The translations under genes were made by a program, and so were the position numbers. The notes under the pieces were generated by a model, which saw only the letters and a list, made by a program, of their open reading frames with translations, was not told the DNA's origin and searched no databases. From NCBI GenBank assembly GCA_015487495.1, contig WFPP01000046.1, forward strand, positions 1 through 57,430: 57,430 nt of DNA. Direction: 5' to 3'. This document shows, piece after piece, positions 27,311 through 36,495 of the stretch (positions are counted from its first letter, which is position 1; each line of letters begins with the position of its first letter). Source of the stretch: Thiomicrorhabdus sp. GTDB taxonomy: Bacteria > Pseudomonadota > Gammaproteobacteria > Thiomicrospirales > Thiomicrospiraceae.

Positions 27311-27661
27311 TTACAAAGGCATATTAATAACCGATTTATAAGCCTCAACCAATTTATTACGAACTTGTGTCATTGCTTGAAAAGATAAACTGGCCTTTTG
27401 AGCCTGTAACATCACCTCAGACAATTCAACATCAGGTTCTCCACGCTCAAAACTTTTTTTGAGATCGCCTGATTTATGTTGCTCGTTATTGACTGCTTCA
27501 ACGGATTTTGCCAATAAATCGGCAAACCCATCTGCTTTGGCTTGACCCGTTTGCGAAGCCACCTGGTCCACATTTGCCAATTTTTCGACAGGCTTGTTCT
27601 CTGCCTGAGCAGCCAATGAGCGCATTTGCAACATTAAACTTTGAGTATCAATCTGACTCAT
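27311..27661 (-). CDS. fliE: Flagellar hook-basal body protein FliE
   Basis: The 116-residue protein links the MS ring to the rod. The C-terminal block [20 protein letters not shown] then [19 protein letters not shown] is the FliE signature (VMIA.QKASVSFQ..VQVRNKLV.AY.EIM.M.V). The N-terminus is Q/S-rich. A strong ribosome site (TAGGAGGG) precedes the ATG, and an excellent sigma-54 promoter lies 89 bp upstream. It is the first gene of the fliEFGHIJ transcript. Confidence 0.95.
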   Translation of the reverse strand: MSQIDTQSLMLQMRSLAAQAENKPVEKLANVDQVASQTGQAKADGFADLLAKSVEAVNNEQHKSGDLKKSFERGEPDVELSEVMLQAQKASLSFQAMTQVRNKLVEAYKSVINMPL

Positions 27662-27750
27662 GGTTCTCCAACCCTCCTAAAATAAGGGATTCCTTACATA
27701 TTTATAATCAATCCTACTGTCATTATCACACAGTTTGTTCTTCAAAAACA

Positions 27751-27765
27751 GCAATTGATGTGCCA
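27751..27765 (-). promoter_or_regulatory. Sigma-54 promoter for fliEFGHIJ
   Basis: On the minus strand TGGCAC-ATCAA-TTGCT is a perfect match to the RpoN consensus TGGCAC-N5-TTGCW. It lies in the fleR-fliE gap, about 89 bp before the fliE ATG. Sigma-54 dependence of fliE operons activated by FleR or FleQ is established in Pseudomonas and Vibrio. Confidence 0.88.
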
Positions 27766-27796
27766 AATTACCAGCCTGCACTTCTTCAGAGCTTCC

Positions 27797-29203
27797 TTAA
27801 GGAATCTCAACGCCTTGCTCTTTTAACTTTGCCAACTTATAGCGTAAGGTTCTTGGACTAATATTCAAGATTTCTGCCGTTTTTTGACGGTGCCCACCAT
27901 TTTTCCTTAATGTTTCCAAAATAAGTTGCGTCTCCCGAGCCTTAAGATCAAGTGGGTACTCCAAAGGTTTAAACCCTTCAGACGAGGTCTGCCCCTCTTC
28001 TGAAATATCTGTGGCACTCTCCACACTAGAACCCTCTTCTTTTTTTCCCCCCCCTGATGATTTGCCACCCAGAGCAGATAAACATTCATGATCCAGTAAA
28101 ATATCATGTTCCCGAATGGTATCTCCTGACATCATAACCAAAGCACGCTGAATAACGTTATCCAGCTCACGAATATTTCCGGGCCAAGAATATTCAATTA
28201 AGCGCTTCATGGCCGGTGCAGAAACCATTGGTTCAACACGAGTGACACCACAATGACGATGTAATAAACGCTCTGTGATTGCTGCAATATCCCTTGGGCG
28301 TTTTCTTAACGGTGACAAGTGCATCGGAAAGACATTTAGACGATAAAATAAATCTTCACGAAAGGCATGGTTTTGAATGGCCTGCTTCATATCAATATTA
28401 GATGCACTTAAAATACGCACATCCAACTGAATGGTTTTGGTTCCTCCAATACGCTCTACTTCTTTTTCTTGCAATACCCTTAATAATTTTGCCTGTAATT
28501 CAGGCTTCATTTCACCAATTTCATCTAAAAAAAGCGTGCCATGTTGCGCTTGTTCAAACTTGCCAGGCATGGACTTGGCTGCCCCGGTAAATGCCCCCTT
28601 TTCATGCCCAAATAACATCGCTTCCAGCATTCCCTCCGGAATGGCTGCACAGTTAATGGCAACAAAAGGTTGTTTAGAACGACTGGACTGACTGTGAATA
28701 TAACGCGCCAAAACCTCTTTACCTGTACCACTTTCACCACTGATTAAAATACTGGCATCACTTTCGGCCACTTTTTTTGCCATCGTTTTCAGTTGTTGTG
28801 AAACTGGATCAGCTACCACAAAATCATCTTCAAGGGAGGCATCCCGGTTAAAATAAATTTTGGCTTTTTCCACCAATACCTTCGCTTCAAACGGCTTTAC
28901 AATGTAATCAACACTGCCTGCTTTCATGGCTTCAACCGCTTGCTCAATCGTACCATATGCCGTCATAAGCACCACAGGAAGGTAAGGCTTAATGGCTCGA
29001 ATACGAGTCATCAAGGTATAACCATCCATGCCATCCATACGAATGTCGCTAAATACCATACCAATCTCATCATCTAAAGCCACCAGCGCTTCTTCCGCAT
29101 TACTGACCGCCAAGACCTCAAATTCATTCAACGTCAGCGTATCCACCAGGGCTTCTTGCAATTCAGAATCATCCTCTACCACCAAAATCTTTGCAATACT
29201 CAC
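27797..29203 (-). CDS. fleR: Sigma-54-dependent flagellar response regulator FleR/FlrC
   Basis: The receiver domain at the N-terminus carries phospho-Asp in VFSDIRMDGMDG. The AAA+ domain carries GESGTGKE (Walker A) and the sigma-54-contacting GAFTGA. A C-terminal Fis-type helix-turn-helix (RQKTAEILNISPRTLRYKLAK) binds DNA. The ORF track start is 25 codons too early. The GTG for VSIAKILVVEDD overlaps the fleS stop (GTGA) and has GAGGGGG upstream, giving 468 residues, near the family length of 473. It activates class III genes when phosphorylated by FleS. A C8 run encodes SGGGKK in the linker before the helix-turn-helix. Confidence 0.94.
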   Translation of the reverse strand: MSIAKILVVEDDSELQEALVDTLTLNEFEVLAVSNAEEALVALDDEIGMVFSDIRMDGMDGYTLMTRIRAIKPYLPVVLMTAYGTIEQAVEAMKAGSVDYIVKPFEAKVLVEKAKIYFNRDASLEDDFVVADPVSQQLKTMAKKVAESDASILISGESGTGKEVLARYIHSQSSRSKQPFVAINCAAIPEGMLEAMLFGHEKGAFTGAAKSMPGKFEQAQHGTLFLDEIGEMKPELQAKLLRVLQEKEVERIGGTKTIQLDVRILSASNIDMKQAIQNHAFREDLFYRLNVFPMHLSPLRKRPRDIAAITERLLHRHCGVTRVEPMVSAPAMKRLIEYSWPGNIRELDNVIQRALVMMSGDTIREHDILLDHECLSALGGKSSGGGKKEEGSSVESATDISEEGQTSSEGFKPLEYPLDLKARETQLILETLRKNGGHRQKTAEILNISPRTLRYKLAKLKEQGVEIP

Positions 29204-30348
29204 TCCAGCCCCCTCTCTGTCATTAATGGCAATCGAATTCCAAATCGGGAACCATGTCCCTCTATGGATTTTACCCACGCTTTACCGCCATGTGCTTCGG
29301 CAATCGCTCGAACCACAGCCAACCCAAGTCCCGTCCCTTTGGCTCGCCTAGTATAAAAGGGTTCAAAAATTTTTTCTTGCAAATGTTCATCAATACCAGG
29401 ACCATGATCACTGACCACCAAATCTACCCGATTATCAGAAATACGGTTTACAGACACCTGAATATCAGCCGCTTGCCCAACCACATCAATCGCATTACCA
29501 ATCAAGTTTTGTAATGCTGTTAACAAAGCATCTTTATCACCCAATACGTTCATATTACCCGGACAAGAGTCAAAAATAATACGGCTCTTTGAACCTGCCA
29601 CCTGCGTTTCAATATTTTTTTCTAATTGCACCAGCAGTTCAGCCAGCTCAATCGGTTGTTCACTGCCCTTGCCTCCTCGCGCATATTGCAACATGTCTTT
29701 TACCAGTCCCTCTAAATGATGCAAGCTATGCAATGCCTTACCAATAAATTTATTTCGTTTGTCCTCTGTCAGGCTGTCAGAATTTAATTGAGATACATAC
29801 AGCAACGCTGAAGAAAGCGGAGTTCGGATTTGATGAGCTAATGAGGCGGCCATCTCTCCCATAGAGTGCAAGCGTTGATGACGACTAATGTGCTCTTGTA
29901 ATTGACGTGCCGACGTGACATCCTGAATCAATAAAATTTTACCCATTGCTTCATCCAAAGTGGTTTCAGACAATTGATACACGACGTCTTCATGAGTAAT
30001 CAATTCTCCAGCGTCATTGGACAAAAGAAACACATTCATAACCACAATATCCCAGTCACGTCCCAAAGCATCTTGCCCCAAAATAGCCTCCGCTCCCGGA
30101 TTCATTTCAACCACTTGATTATGTTCATTTAAAACAATAACCCCAGCAGGCAACAAATTAAGCAAACGACTTAAGCGGTCTGCAACTTGACGTTTTTCCT
30201 GATCACTTTTTGCCAACTGGCCTTGTAAATGCACCACTTGTTCTTGCAATCCGTCATACGCATTGGTTAATTGCATCGAAGTAGCATTAAACAACTCAAA
30301 CGCTTCTTCCAGCTCCTTTAAACGATGCTGTTCGATTTCATTTAACAC
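29200..30348 (-). CDS. fleS: Flagellar sensor histidine kinase FleS/FlrB
   Basis: The 382-residue soluble kinase has an N-terminal coiled coil, a PAS domain (about 64-150, LLPAGVIVLNEHNQVVEMNP) and a dimerisation/phospho-acceptor helix with His172 in SLAHQIRTPLSS. An HATPase domain follows, with the N box (ALQNLIGNAIDVV), G1 (VSDHGPGIDE) and G2 (GTGLGLAVV). There are no membrane helices, as in FleS/FlrB. It is 15 bp from fleQ and overlaps fleR, so fleQSR forms one operon. Confidence 0.94.
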   Translation of the reverse strand: MLNEIEQHRLKELEEAFELFNATSMQLTNAYDGLQEQVVHLQGQLAKSDQEKRQVADRLSRLLNLLPAGVIVLNEHNQVVEMNPGAEAILGQDALGRDWDIVVMNVFLLSNDAGELITHEDVVYQLSETTLDEAMGKILLIQDVTSARQLQEHISRHQRLHSMGEMAASLAHQIRTPLSSALLYVSQLNSDSLTEDKRNKFIGKALHSLHHLEGLVKDMLQYARGGKGSEQPIELAELLVQLEKNIETQVAGSKSRIIFDSCPGNMNVLGDKDALLTALQNLIGNAIDVVGQAADIQVSVNRISDNRVDLVVSDHGPGIDEHLQEKIFEPFYTRRAKGTGLGLAVVRAIAEAHGGKAWVKSIEGHGSRFGIRLPLMTERGLE

Positions 30349-30363
30349 ATTCAGAGCCTCGGA

Positions 30364-31479
30364 TTAATTTAAATCATACTTACGTATCTTTTCAACCAAT
30401 GTCGTTCGGTTCATCTGTAACAGTTTGGCCGCTTGCGAAACATTTCCTTCTGTTTGAGACAACGCTTTTTGAATAAGCTGAACTTCCATTTCAACCAAAT
30501 AAGATTTAAGGTCAATACCTTGTTCTAAATTAAGCGAAGCCATTTCAGAATAAGATGGTGAAACCTCTGAAGGCGTGTCTGTCTCTACCTTGTCCATTGT
30601 TTGTTTACACCATTCTTCACCCCCTGTTTTAACCTCATCCACTGGATTAACAGGCTTGTCCTCAATCTGAACAAGAGGTTCTGGTTTTAAACGTTTTGCA
30701 CCCTCCGGAATATCCACCTGATACTTGCGGGGCAAATCACCGTAATCCACTTGCAAACCTGGGAACAGGATTGATAATCGCTCAACCAGATTCCCCAACT
30801 CCCTAACATTGCCCGGCCATGAGTAATGCTGTAATGCTAAAATGGCCTTTTCTGTTAAATGTGGAATTTTTCGACCCGCTTCCTGAATGTGATAAAACAT
30901 AAACTCAAATAATGCTTCAATGTCTTCAGGACGCTCTCGCAAGGAAGGCACCTCAATGGGAAACACATTTAAACGATAAAACAGGTCTTCACGAAACTCT
31001 CCCGCCTCAATACGCTCTTCTAAATCACGGTGCGTGGCAGCAATGACCCGAATATCACACTGAAAGCTTTTATTCCCTCCAACACGCTCATAAGTCCGTT
31101 CTTGCAAAACACGCAACAACTTAACCTGCATAGGTAAAGGCATGTCTCCAATTTCATCTAAAAAAATAGTGCCCTTTTCAGCCATTTCAAAACGACCTTT
31201 ACGCGCCGTTATTGCCCCAGTAAAGGCACCTTTTTCATGACCAAATAATTCACTTTCAAGCAGTTCTGCTGGAATCGCACCACAATTAATTGGAATAAAC
31301 GCGTGTTCAGAACGAGCAGAGGCATTATGTAACGCTTGTGCCACCACCTCTTTACCCGTACCTGACTCACCTAAAATTAACACCGTGGCATCGGTTTCAG
31401 CCACCTGCCGAATCAATGTTTTTACCCGTTGCATTGCAACGCTGTTACCAACCAGTGAGGAAAAAATATCTTGAGACAT
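30364..31479 (-). CDS. fleQ: FleQ/FlrA-type master flagellar regulator lacking the N-terminal receiver domain
   Basis: The 371-residue protein begins directly at the AAA+ sigma-54 activator domain. Walker A is [14 protein letters not shown] is intact, Walker B is [11 protein letters not shown], and the family block [19 protein letters not shown] is present. The C-terminal Fis helix-turn-helix is [20 protein letters not shown]. Closest resemblance by eye is FleQ ([23 protein letters not shown]). FleQ and FlrA normally have about 490 residues with an N-terminal degenerate receiver; none is encoded upstream here. The c-di-GMP contacts known from P. aeruginosa, LFRS and KExxxRN, read IFSS and KEVVAQA. 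A linker of about 60 residues precedes the helix-turn-helix. It heads the fleQSR operon. Confidence 0.9.
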   Translation of the reverse strand: MSQDIFSSLVGNSVAMQRVKTLIRQVAETDATVLILGESGTGKEVVAQALHNASARSEHAFIPINCGAIPAELLESELFGHEKGAFTGAITARKGRFEMAEKGTIFLDEIGDMPLPMQVKLLRVLQERTYERVGGNKSFQCDIRVIAATHRDLEERIEAGEFREDLFYRLNVFPIEVPSLRERPEDIEALFEFMFYHIQEAGRKIPHLTEKAILALQHYSWPGNVRELGNLVERLSILFPGLQVDYGDLPRKYQVDIPEGAKRLKPEPLVQIEDKPVNPVDEVKTGGEEWCKQTMDKVETDTPSEVSPSYSEMASLNLEQGIDLKSYLVEMEVQLIQKALSQTEGNVSQAAKLLQMNRTTLVEKIRKYDLN

Positions 31480-31518
31480 TTAGCCGCCATTTCATTGTTT
31501 ATCAAATTTTGAACCCTC

Positions 31519-31547
31519 TTTATATAGGGGTTTCAATAAAATGTCAA
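31519..31547 (-). promoter_or_regulatory. Sigma-70 type promoter for fleQSR
   Basis: On the minus strand TTGACA and TATAAA are separated by exactly 17 bp, about 40 bp upstream of the fleQ ATG. The -35 is a consensus match and the -10 has five of six. A housekeeping promoter for the master regulator fits the known hierarchy. Confidence 0.78.
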
Positions 31548-31565
31548 AAAAATGACAGGGAATAG

Positions 31566-31646
31566 AAAGCGATTCGCAAAATTTTTAACTAAAATCAGAC
31601 ACAATTTACCTTTTTACTCGTATCCCCTTTCGTTCAAAGCGATTCG
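31566..31646. repeat. Direct repeat AAAGCGATTCG upstream of the fleQ promoter
   Basis: The 11-mer AAAGCGATTCG occurs at 31566-31576 and 31636-31646, 70 bp apart (close to seven helical turns), upstream of the fleQ -35 box. It could be a pair of regulator sites. The region otherwise holds A/T tracts and an AG6 run. Confidence 0.45.
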
Positions 31647-31723
31647 ATTTTGGATTAAAAGAGTAAAAAAAAAGAGGGGGGAGAAATTTTTTAAAGAAAC
31701 GCTGAATTGGAAAAAAAATACAT

Positions 31724-31760
31724 ACCATATAAAAAAGCCCACTTTAAAGCGGGCTTTTTC
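31724..31760 (-). terminator. Intrinsic terminator downstream of ilvC
   Basis: On the minus strand GCCCGCTTTAAAGTGGGC forms a compact hairpin followed by TTTTTTATAT, 23 bp after the ilvC stop. The plus strand also reads AAAAAAGCCC ... GGGCTTTTT, so it may work in both directions. It insulates fleQ from ilvC transcription. Confidence 0.88.
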
Positions 31761-31782
31761 AAGATACATTCGACAAAATGAA

Positions 31783-32823
<1,041 letters not shown>

Positions 32824-32911
32824 TTAAAATAATTGTAACGACCCAACCTTCCTAATAAGATGCTAATTAAATCGCTTGAATTCTGAGCAAGTGATTTAAT
32901 TAACACTTCAT

Positions 32912-33176
32912 AAGGAACCTCTGAATAAGTCGCTTAATTTCTGGCAACGCCATTTTATTCGCATCAAGGCAAATGACTGAAGCCATGTCTAGACCTTGCA
33001 AAGGCATTTAACGCCGAGACGAATAAAATGGTTAAGCCCCACAGGGTGAGCCTTCAAGCCTTCCTCTTCGTTGTTATGCTTCTTGTGAATGGAATAACCA
33101 TTCCCTGCGAAACAGGCCTAGAATAGGAAGGCTTGAAGACTCACAGAATGTTAAGGGACTTAATCAGAGGCTCCCT
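32912..33176. mobile_element. 265-bp nested-hairpin repeat (family A, full copy)
   Basis: Imperfect terminal inverted repeats (GGAACCTCTGAATAAGTC on the left; GGGAGCCTCTGATTAAGTC reading in from the right) are flanked by TAA on both sides. Inside are two further stems: CATTTTATTCG/CGAATAAAATG, and GAGCCTTCAAGCCTTCCT paired with AGGAAGGCTTGAAGACTC. The left 125 bp recur at 43855-43979. There is no transposase, so it behaves like a MITE or a deleted insertion sequence. It lies between ilvH and ilvC. Confidence 0.8.
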
Positions 33177-33206
33177 AAAGGCCATGCCATGTTAAAAGAT
33201 AAATAT

Positions 33207-33698
33207 TTATACGTGTAAACACTTCTCGCCACGAATCACACCCACCGTTCCCGAACGAACGGTTTCCAAAATAAGCCCTGGGTCAATGACATCAATAAAG
33301 GCATCGAGTTTAGCCGACTTTCCAACCATTTGAACCGTATAGGTTGTTGAAGTCACATCCACAATATCCCCTCGAAAAATATCCACCAAACGCTTATATT
33401 CTTCCCGAGTCTCTCCTGTTGTAGAAAGCTTTATTAACATTAACTCTCGTTCAATGTGCGACCCTTCCGTTAAATCCAGAACCTTAACCACATCAATTAA
33501 ACGATTCAAGTGCTTCACTATCTGTTCAACTTCTTGAGAGGTTCCACTGGTAACCAGTGTTAGCCGTGACAACGAGTCATCTTCTGTCGGTGCAACCGTT
33601 AAGGCATGAATATTGTAACCTCTTGCTGAAAAAAGCCCCGATACCCGAGAAAGTGCCCCCGATTCATTTTCAATCAGCATAGAAATAATATGTTTCAT
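33207..33698 (-). CDS. ilvH: Acetolactate synthase small (regulatory) subunit
   Basis: The 163-residue protein has an N-terminal ACT domain (ISMLIENESGALSRVSGLFSARG) that binds valine for feedback inhibition. The C-terminal domain (FRGDIVDVTSTTYTVQMVG) activates the large subunit. It could equally be called ilvN. The start is 9 bp after the large-subunit stop. Together they make acetolactate and acetohydroxybutyrate. Confidence 0.96.
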   Translation of the reverse strand: MKHIISMLIENESGALSRVSGLFSARGYNIHALTVAPTEDDSLSRLTLVTSGTSQEVEQIVKHLNRLIDVVKVLDLTEGSHIERELMLIKLSTTGETREEYKRLVDIFRGDIVDVTSTTYTVQMVGKSAKLDAFIDVIDPGLILETVRSGTVGVIRGEKCLHV

Positions 33699-33707
33699 GT
33701 TATTCTC

Positions 33708-35411
33708 CTATACCAAAATCATTTCGTTTAAACCTGCACCAGCTGGAATCATCGGGTATACATTCTCTTGTTGATCCGTAATAATATCAACGAATACCAA
33801 ACGATTTTTATATTTATCGGAGAACACTTCATCCAACTGGGTTTGCATGGTATCTGGGTCATTAATGCGAATACCTACATGGCCATACGACTCTGCCAAC
33901 TTAACAAAATCAGGCAACGAGTCCATATAAGACATCGAGTAACGACGCTCATAAAAAAACTCTTGCCACTGACGCACCATACCTAAAAAGCCATTATTTA
34001 AACAAATAATTTTGACCGACAAGCCATATTGCAAACAAGTTGATAGCTCTTGAATATTCATTTGAATAGAGCCTTCACCCGTTACACAAATGACCGTTTC
34101 ATCTGGGTGTGCCATTTTCGCTCCCATCGCCGCAGGCAAGCCAAAGCCCATTGTGCCTAACCCACCTGAATTTAACCAGCGACGTGGTTTATCAAAGGGG
34201 TAATATTGTGCAGCAAACATTTGGTGTTGCCCCACATCCGAAGCAACAAAAGCATCCCCGTTTGTCGCTTTCCAAACCCCTTCAATAGCCGCTTGAGGTT
34301 TAATTTTGGCACCCGTACTGTCATAGCGCAAACAGTTCGTCGCACGCCAGCCTTCAATCTGACTCCACCAATCAGCTAAAGCTTCAGAATCCACCTGACG
34401 CTCTGCCTTGTTTAAAAGGCGAATCATTTCAGTCAAGACCTGTTTAACAGGCCCAACAATAGGGATGTCCACCAAGACATTTTTAGAAATGGATGCTGGA
34501 TCAATATCCACATGAATAATTTTGGCATCTGGACAGAATTTTTCTAAATTTCCTGTCACACGATCATCAAATCGTGCCCCAATCGCAATAATCACATCGC
34601 TGTTATGCATCGACAAATTTGCTTCATACGTACCATGCATACCCAACATCCCAATCGACTGTTTGTCTGATGCAGGAAACGCACCCAATCCCATTAATGT
34701 CTGGGTAATGGGAAAGCCCAGCTTGTGTGTCAAGGTCACTAACTCTTCAGAAGCGTCGCCTAAAATAACTCCTCCCCCTGTATATAAAACAGGTCTTTTG
34801 GCAGAAAGCATCATGTCAACCGCTTTCTTGATTTGCCCACTATGCCCTTTTGTTATTGGTAAATAAGAGCGCATCTCAACTTCTTGAGGGTATGCATAAG
34901 TGCTTTTGGCGTTTTGTACATCTTTTGGAATATCAATGACAACGGGGCCAGGTCGACCTGTTGTGGCTAGATAAAATGCTTTTTTGAGCGTGCTAGCAAG
35001 ATCATTAACATCCTTGACCAAGAAGTTGTGTTTGACGATAGGTCTTGTCACGCCAACCGTGTCTATCTCCTGAAAGGCATCCAGACCAATCATACCTGTC
35101 GGCACCTGACCCGTAATACAAATCATGGGAATCGAATCCATATAAGCGGTTGCAATGCCTGTTACTGCATTGGTTGCGCCGGGGCCAGACGTAACAAGAA
35201 CCACTCCTGGCTTACCTGTAGAACGTGCATATCCATCTGCGGCATGTACCGCTGCCTGCTCGTGACGCACCAATATATGGTTTAATTTTTTAGCGTCTGT
35301 ATCCAGAGCATCATAGATTGGCAATACGGCCCCTCCAGGATACCCCCATAGATGTTCTACACCCTCATCTTCCAAATAATGGATAAGAATTTGGGCACCC
35401 GTCATTTCCAC
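33708..35411 (-). CDS. ilvI: Acetolactate synthase large (catalytic) subunit
   Basis: This 567-residue ThDP enzyme has the N-terminal PYR domain with catalytic Glu in [20 protein letters not shown] middle FAD-binding-type domain follows. The C-terminal PP domain carries the ThDP/Mg motif ([20 protein letters not shown] ... [12 protein letters not shown]). The length is normal. Met1 or Met3 could be the start. A long leader precedes it, with the promoter placed just downstream of orn. ilvB would be an equivalent name. Confidence 0.96.
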   Translation of the reverse strand: MEMTGAQILIHYLEDEGVEHLWGYPGGAVLPIYDALDTDAKKLNHILVRHEQAAVHAADGYARSTGKPGVVLVTSGPGATNAVTGIATAYMDSIPMICITGQVPTGMIGLDAFQEIDTVGVTRPIVKHNFLVKDVNDLASTLKKAFYLATTGRPGPVVIDIPKDVQNAKSTYAYPQEVEMRSYLPITKGHSGQIKKAVDMMLSAKRPVLYTGGGVILGDASEELVTLTHKLGFPITQTLMGLGAFPASDKQSIGMLGMHGTYEANLSMHNSDVIIAIGARFDDRVTGNLEKFCPDAKIIHVDIDPASISKNVLVDIPIVGPVKQVLTEMIRLLNKAERQVDSEALADWWSQIEGWRATNCLRYDSTGAKIKPQAAIEGVWKATNGDAFVASDVGQHQMFAAQYYPFDKPRRWLNSGGLGTMGFGLPAAMGAKMAHPDETVICVTGEGSIQMNIQELSTCLQYGLSVKIICLNNGFLGMVRQWQEFFYERRYSMSYMDSLPDFVKLAESYGHVGIRINDPDTMQTQLDEVFSDKYKNRLVFVDIITDQQENVYPMIPAGAGLNEMILV

Positions 35412-35787
35412 AACATTGATCCTTTTTAAAATTTTAAAGTGAGACCTTTACACGAGAAGGAGCACCAAAACAAGACACTCAACGCCCGTAGAGGTAAAAT
35501 TGAAACAGAAAAAAAGAGAAAACTTAACTGATTGAAGCTAAAATTGTCTGGAGCAACAACTATCCACAAAACTTTTAACGAAAATCAAGCGTATTTTAAC
35601 CCTTACCTTTTATCCATGCCTCCTTTCATATAAAGACCTTAAAGTTTATAACGTAACGACTCAACCGACCCTTTAAAAAGTCATTCTTGCCTTGAGCATC
35701 CTATCCAGTTATACAGAATCGTTACAAAAGGCGAATCATTTAATCTAATGAAAACTCCACACATTTTTAAAATGTGGAAAAAAGGGG

Positions 35788-35816
35788 ATTATATAAGATT
35801 TTCTAAATATTTTGAA
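35788..35816 (-). promoter_or_regulatory. Probable ilvI promoter with a leader of about 370 nt
   Basis: On the minus strand TTCAAA-N17-TATAAT lies 64-92 bp after the orn stop. Transcription from here would give an untranslated leader of about 370 nt before ilvI (35412-35780). The leader contains a short AT hairpin (CACATT/AATGTG) but no clear branched-chain-codon leader peptide and no classic attenuator that I can confirm. Confidence 0.55.
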
Positions 35817-35879
35817 CTCTAAGCACCTCTTTTTATAAAATTGAACTGTAACAGCTCAGATCACGCCTAAAAATGAGGG

Positions 35880-36434
35880 TTATAGATGATATTTGGTTTG
35901 AAACAAAAAATGCCGGTAATGCTGTAACTCTTCAATCGATTCCAAAATATCATCCAGCGCCAAATGCGCTCCTTTTTTCTGATGCGACTGATAGACACTG
36001 GGGGCCCAGCGTTTTGATAGCTCTTTTAAAGTACTGACATCTAAATTTCGATAATGAAAGTACGCTTCCAGTGTAGGCATCTGTTCCACCATAAAACGCC
36101 TATCCTGACAAATACTGTTACCGCACATAGGGGATTTACCCGATGAAACATACGACTGTAAAAACCGAATCGTCTGCTTTTCAGCCTCTTCCAAGCTAAT
36201 TGTACTTTCCAGCACCCGCTCTGTTAATCCCGATTTTCCATGATGCGTAATACACCACTGATTCATCTCATCCAACACCTTTTTAGGGGTTTGAATGGCA
36301 AAAACAGGCCCTTTTGCAACCACATTTAAATCACTGTCTGTCACCACCGTTGCAATTTCAATCACCCTGTCTTTTTTAGGATCCAGCCCTGTCATCTCTA
36401 AATCAATCCAAATTAAATTGTTATCAGACTTCAT
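35880..36434 (-). CDS. orn: Oligoribonuclease
   Basis: The DEDDh 3'-5' exonuclease (184 residues from the chosen start) degrades 2-5 nt RNAs, including pGpG from c-di-GMP breakdown. The first exonuclease motif, [11 protein letters not shown], is at the N-terminus. H.....[10 protein letters not shown] near the C-terminus supplies the catalytic His and Asp. The ORF starts eight codons upstream, but the ATG of [13 protein letters not shown] has an AGATGGA ribosome site and matches the family start. It is divergent from the M48 protease gene. Confidence 0.95.
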   Translation of the reverse strand: MKSDNNLIWIDLEMTGLDPKKDRVIEIATVVTDSDLNVVAKGPVFAIQTPKKVLDEMNQWCITHHGKSGLTERVLESTISLEEAEKQTIRFLQSYVSSGKSPMCGNSICQDRRFMVEQMPTLEAYFHYRNLDVSTLKELSKRWAPSVYQSHQKKGAHLALDDILESIEELQHYRHFLFQTKYHL

Positions 36435-36495
36435 AATTCCATCTCTTTTCACATACAATACCAGGCTATATTAACTCAAACGACTTAAAAAAATC

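Noticed and set aside
35600-35780. Possible branched-chain-rich leader peptide for ilvI attenuation
   Set aside because: The only reading (starting MCGVFIRLN) has no ribosome site and is not specially rich in Ile/Leu/Val, and no terminator/antiterminator pair is visible.
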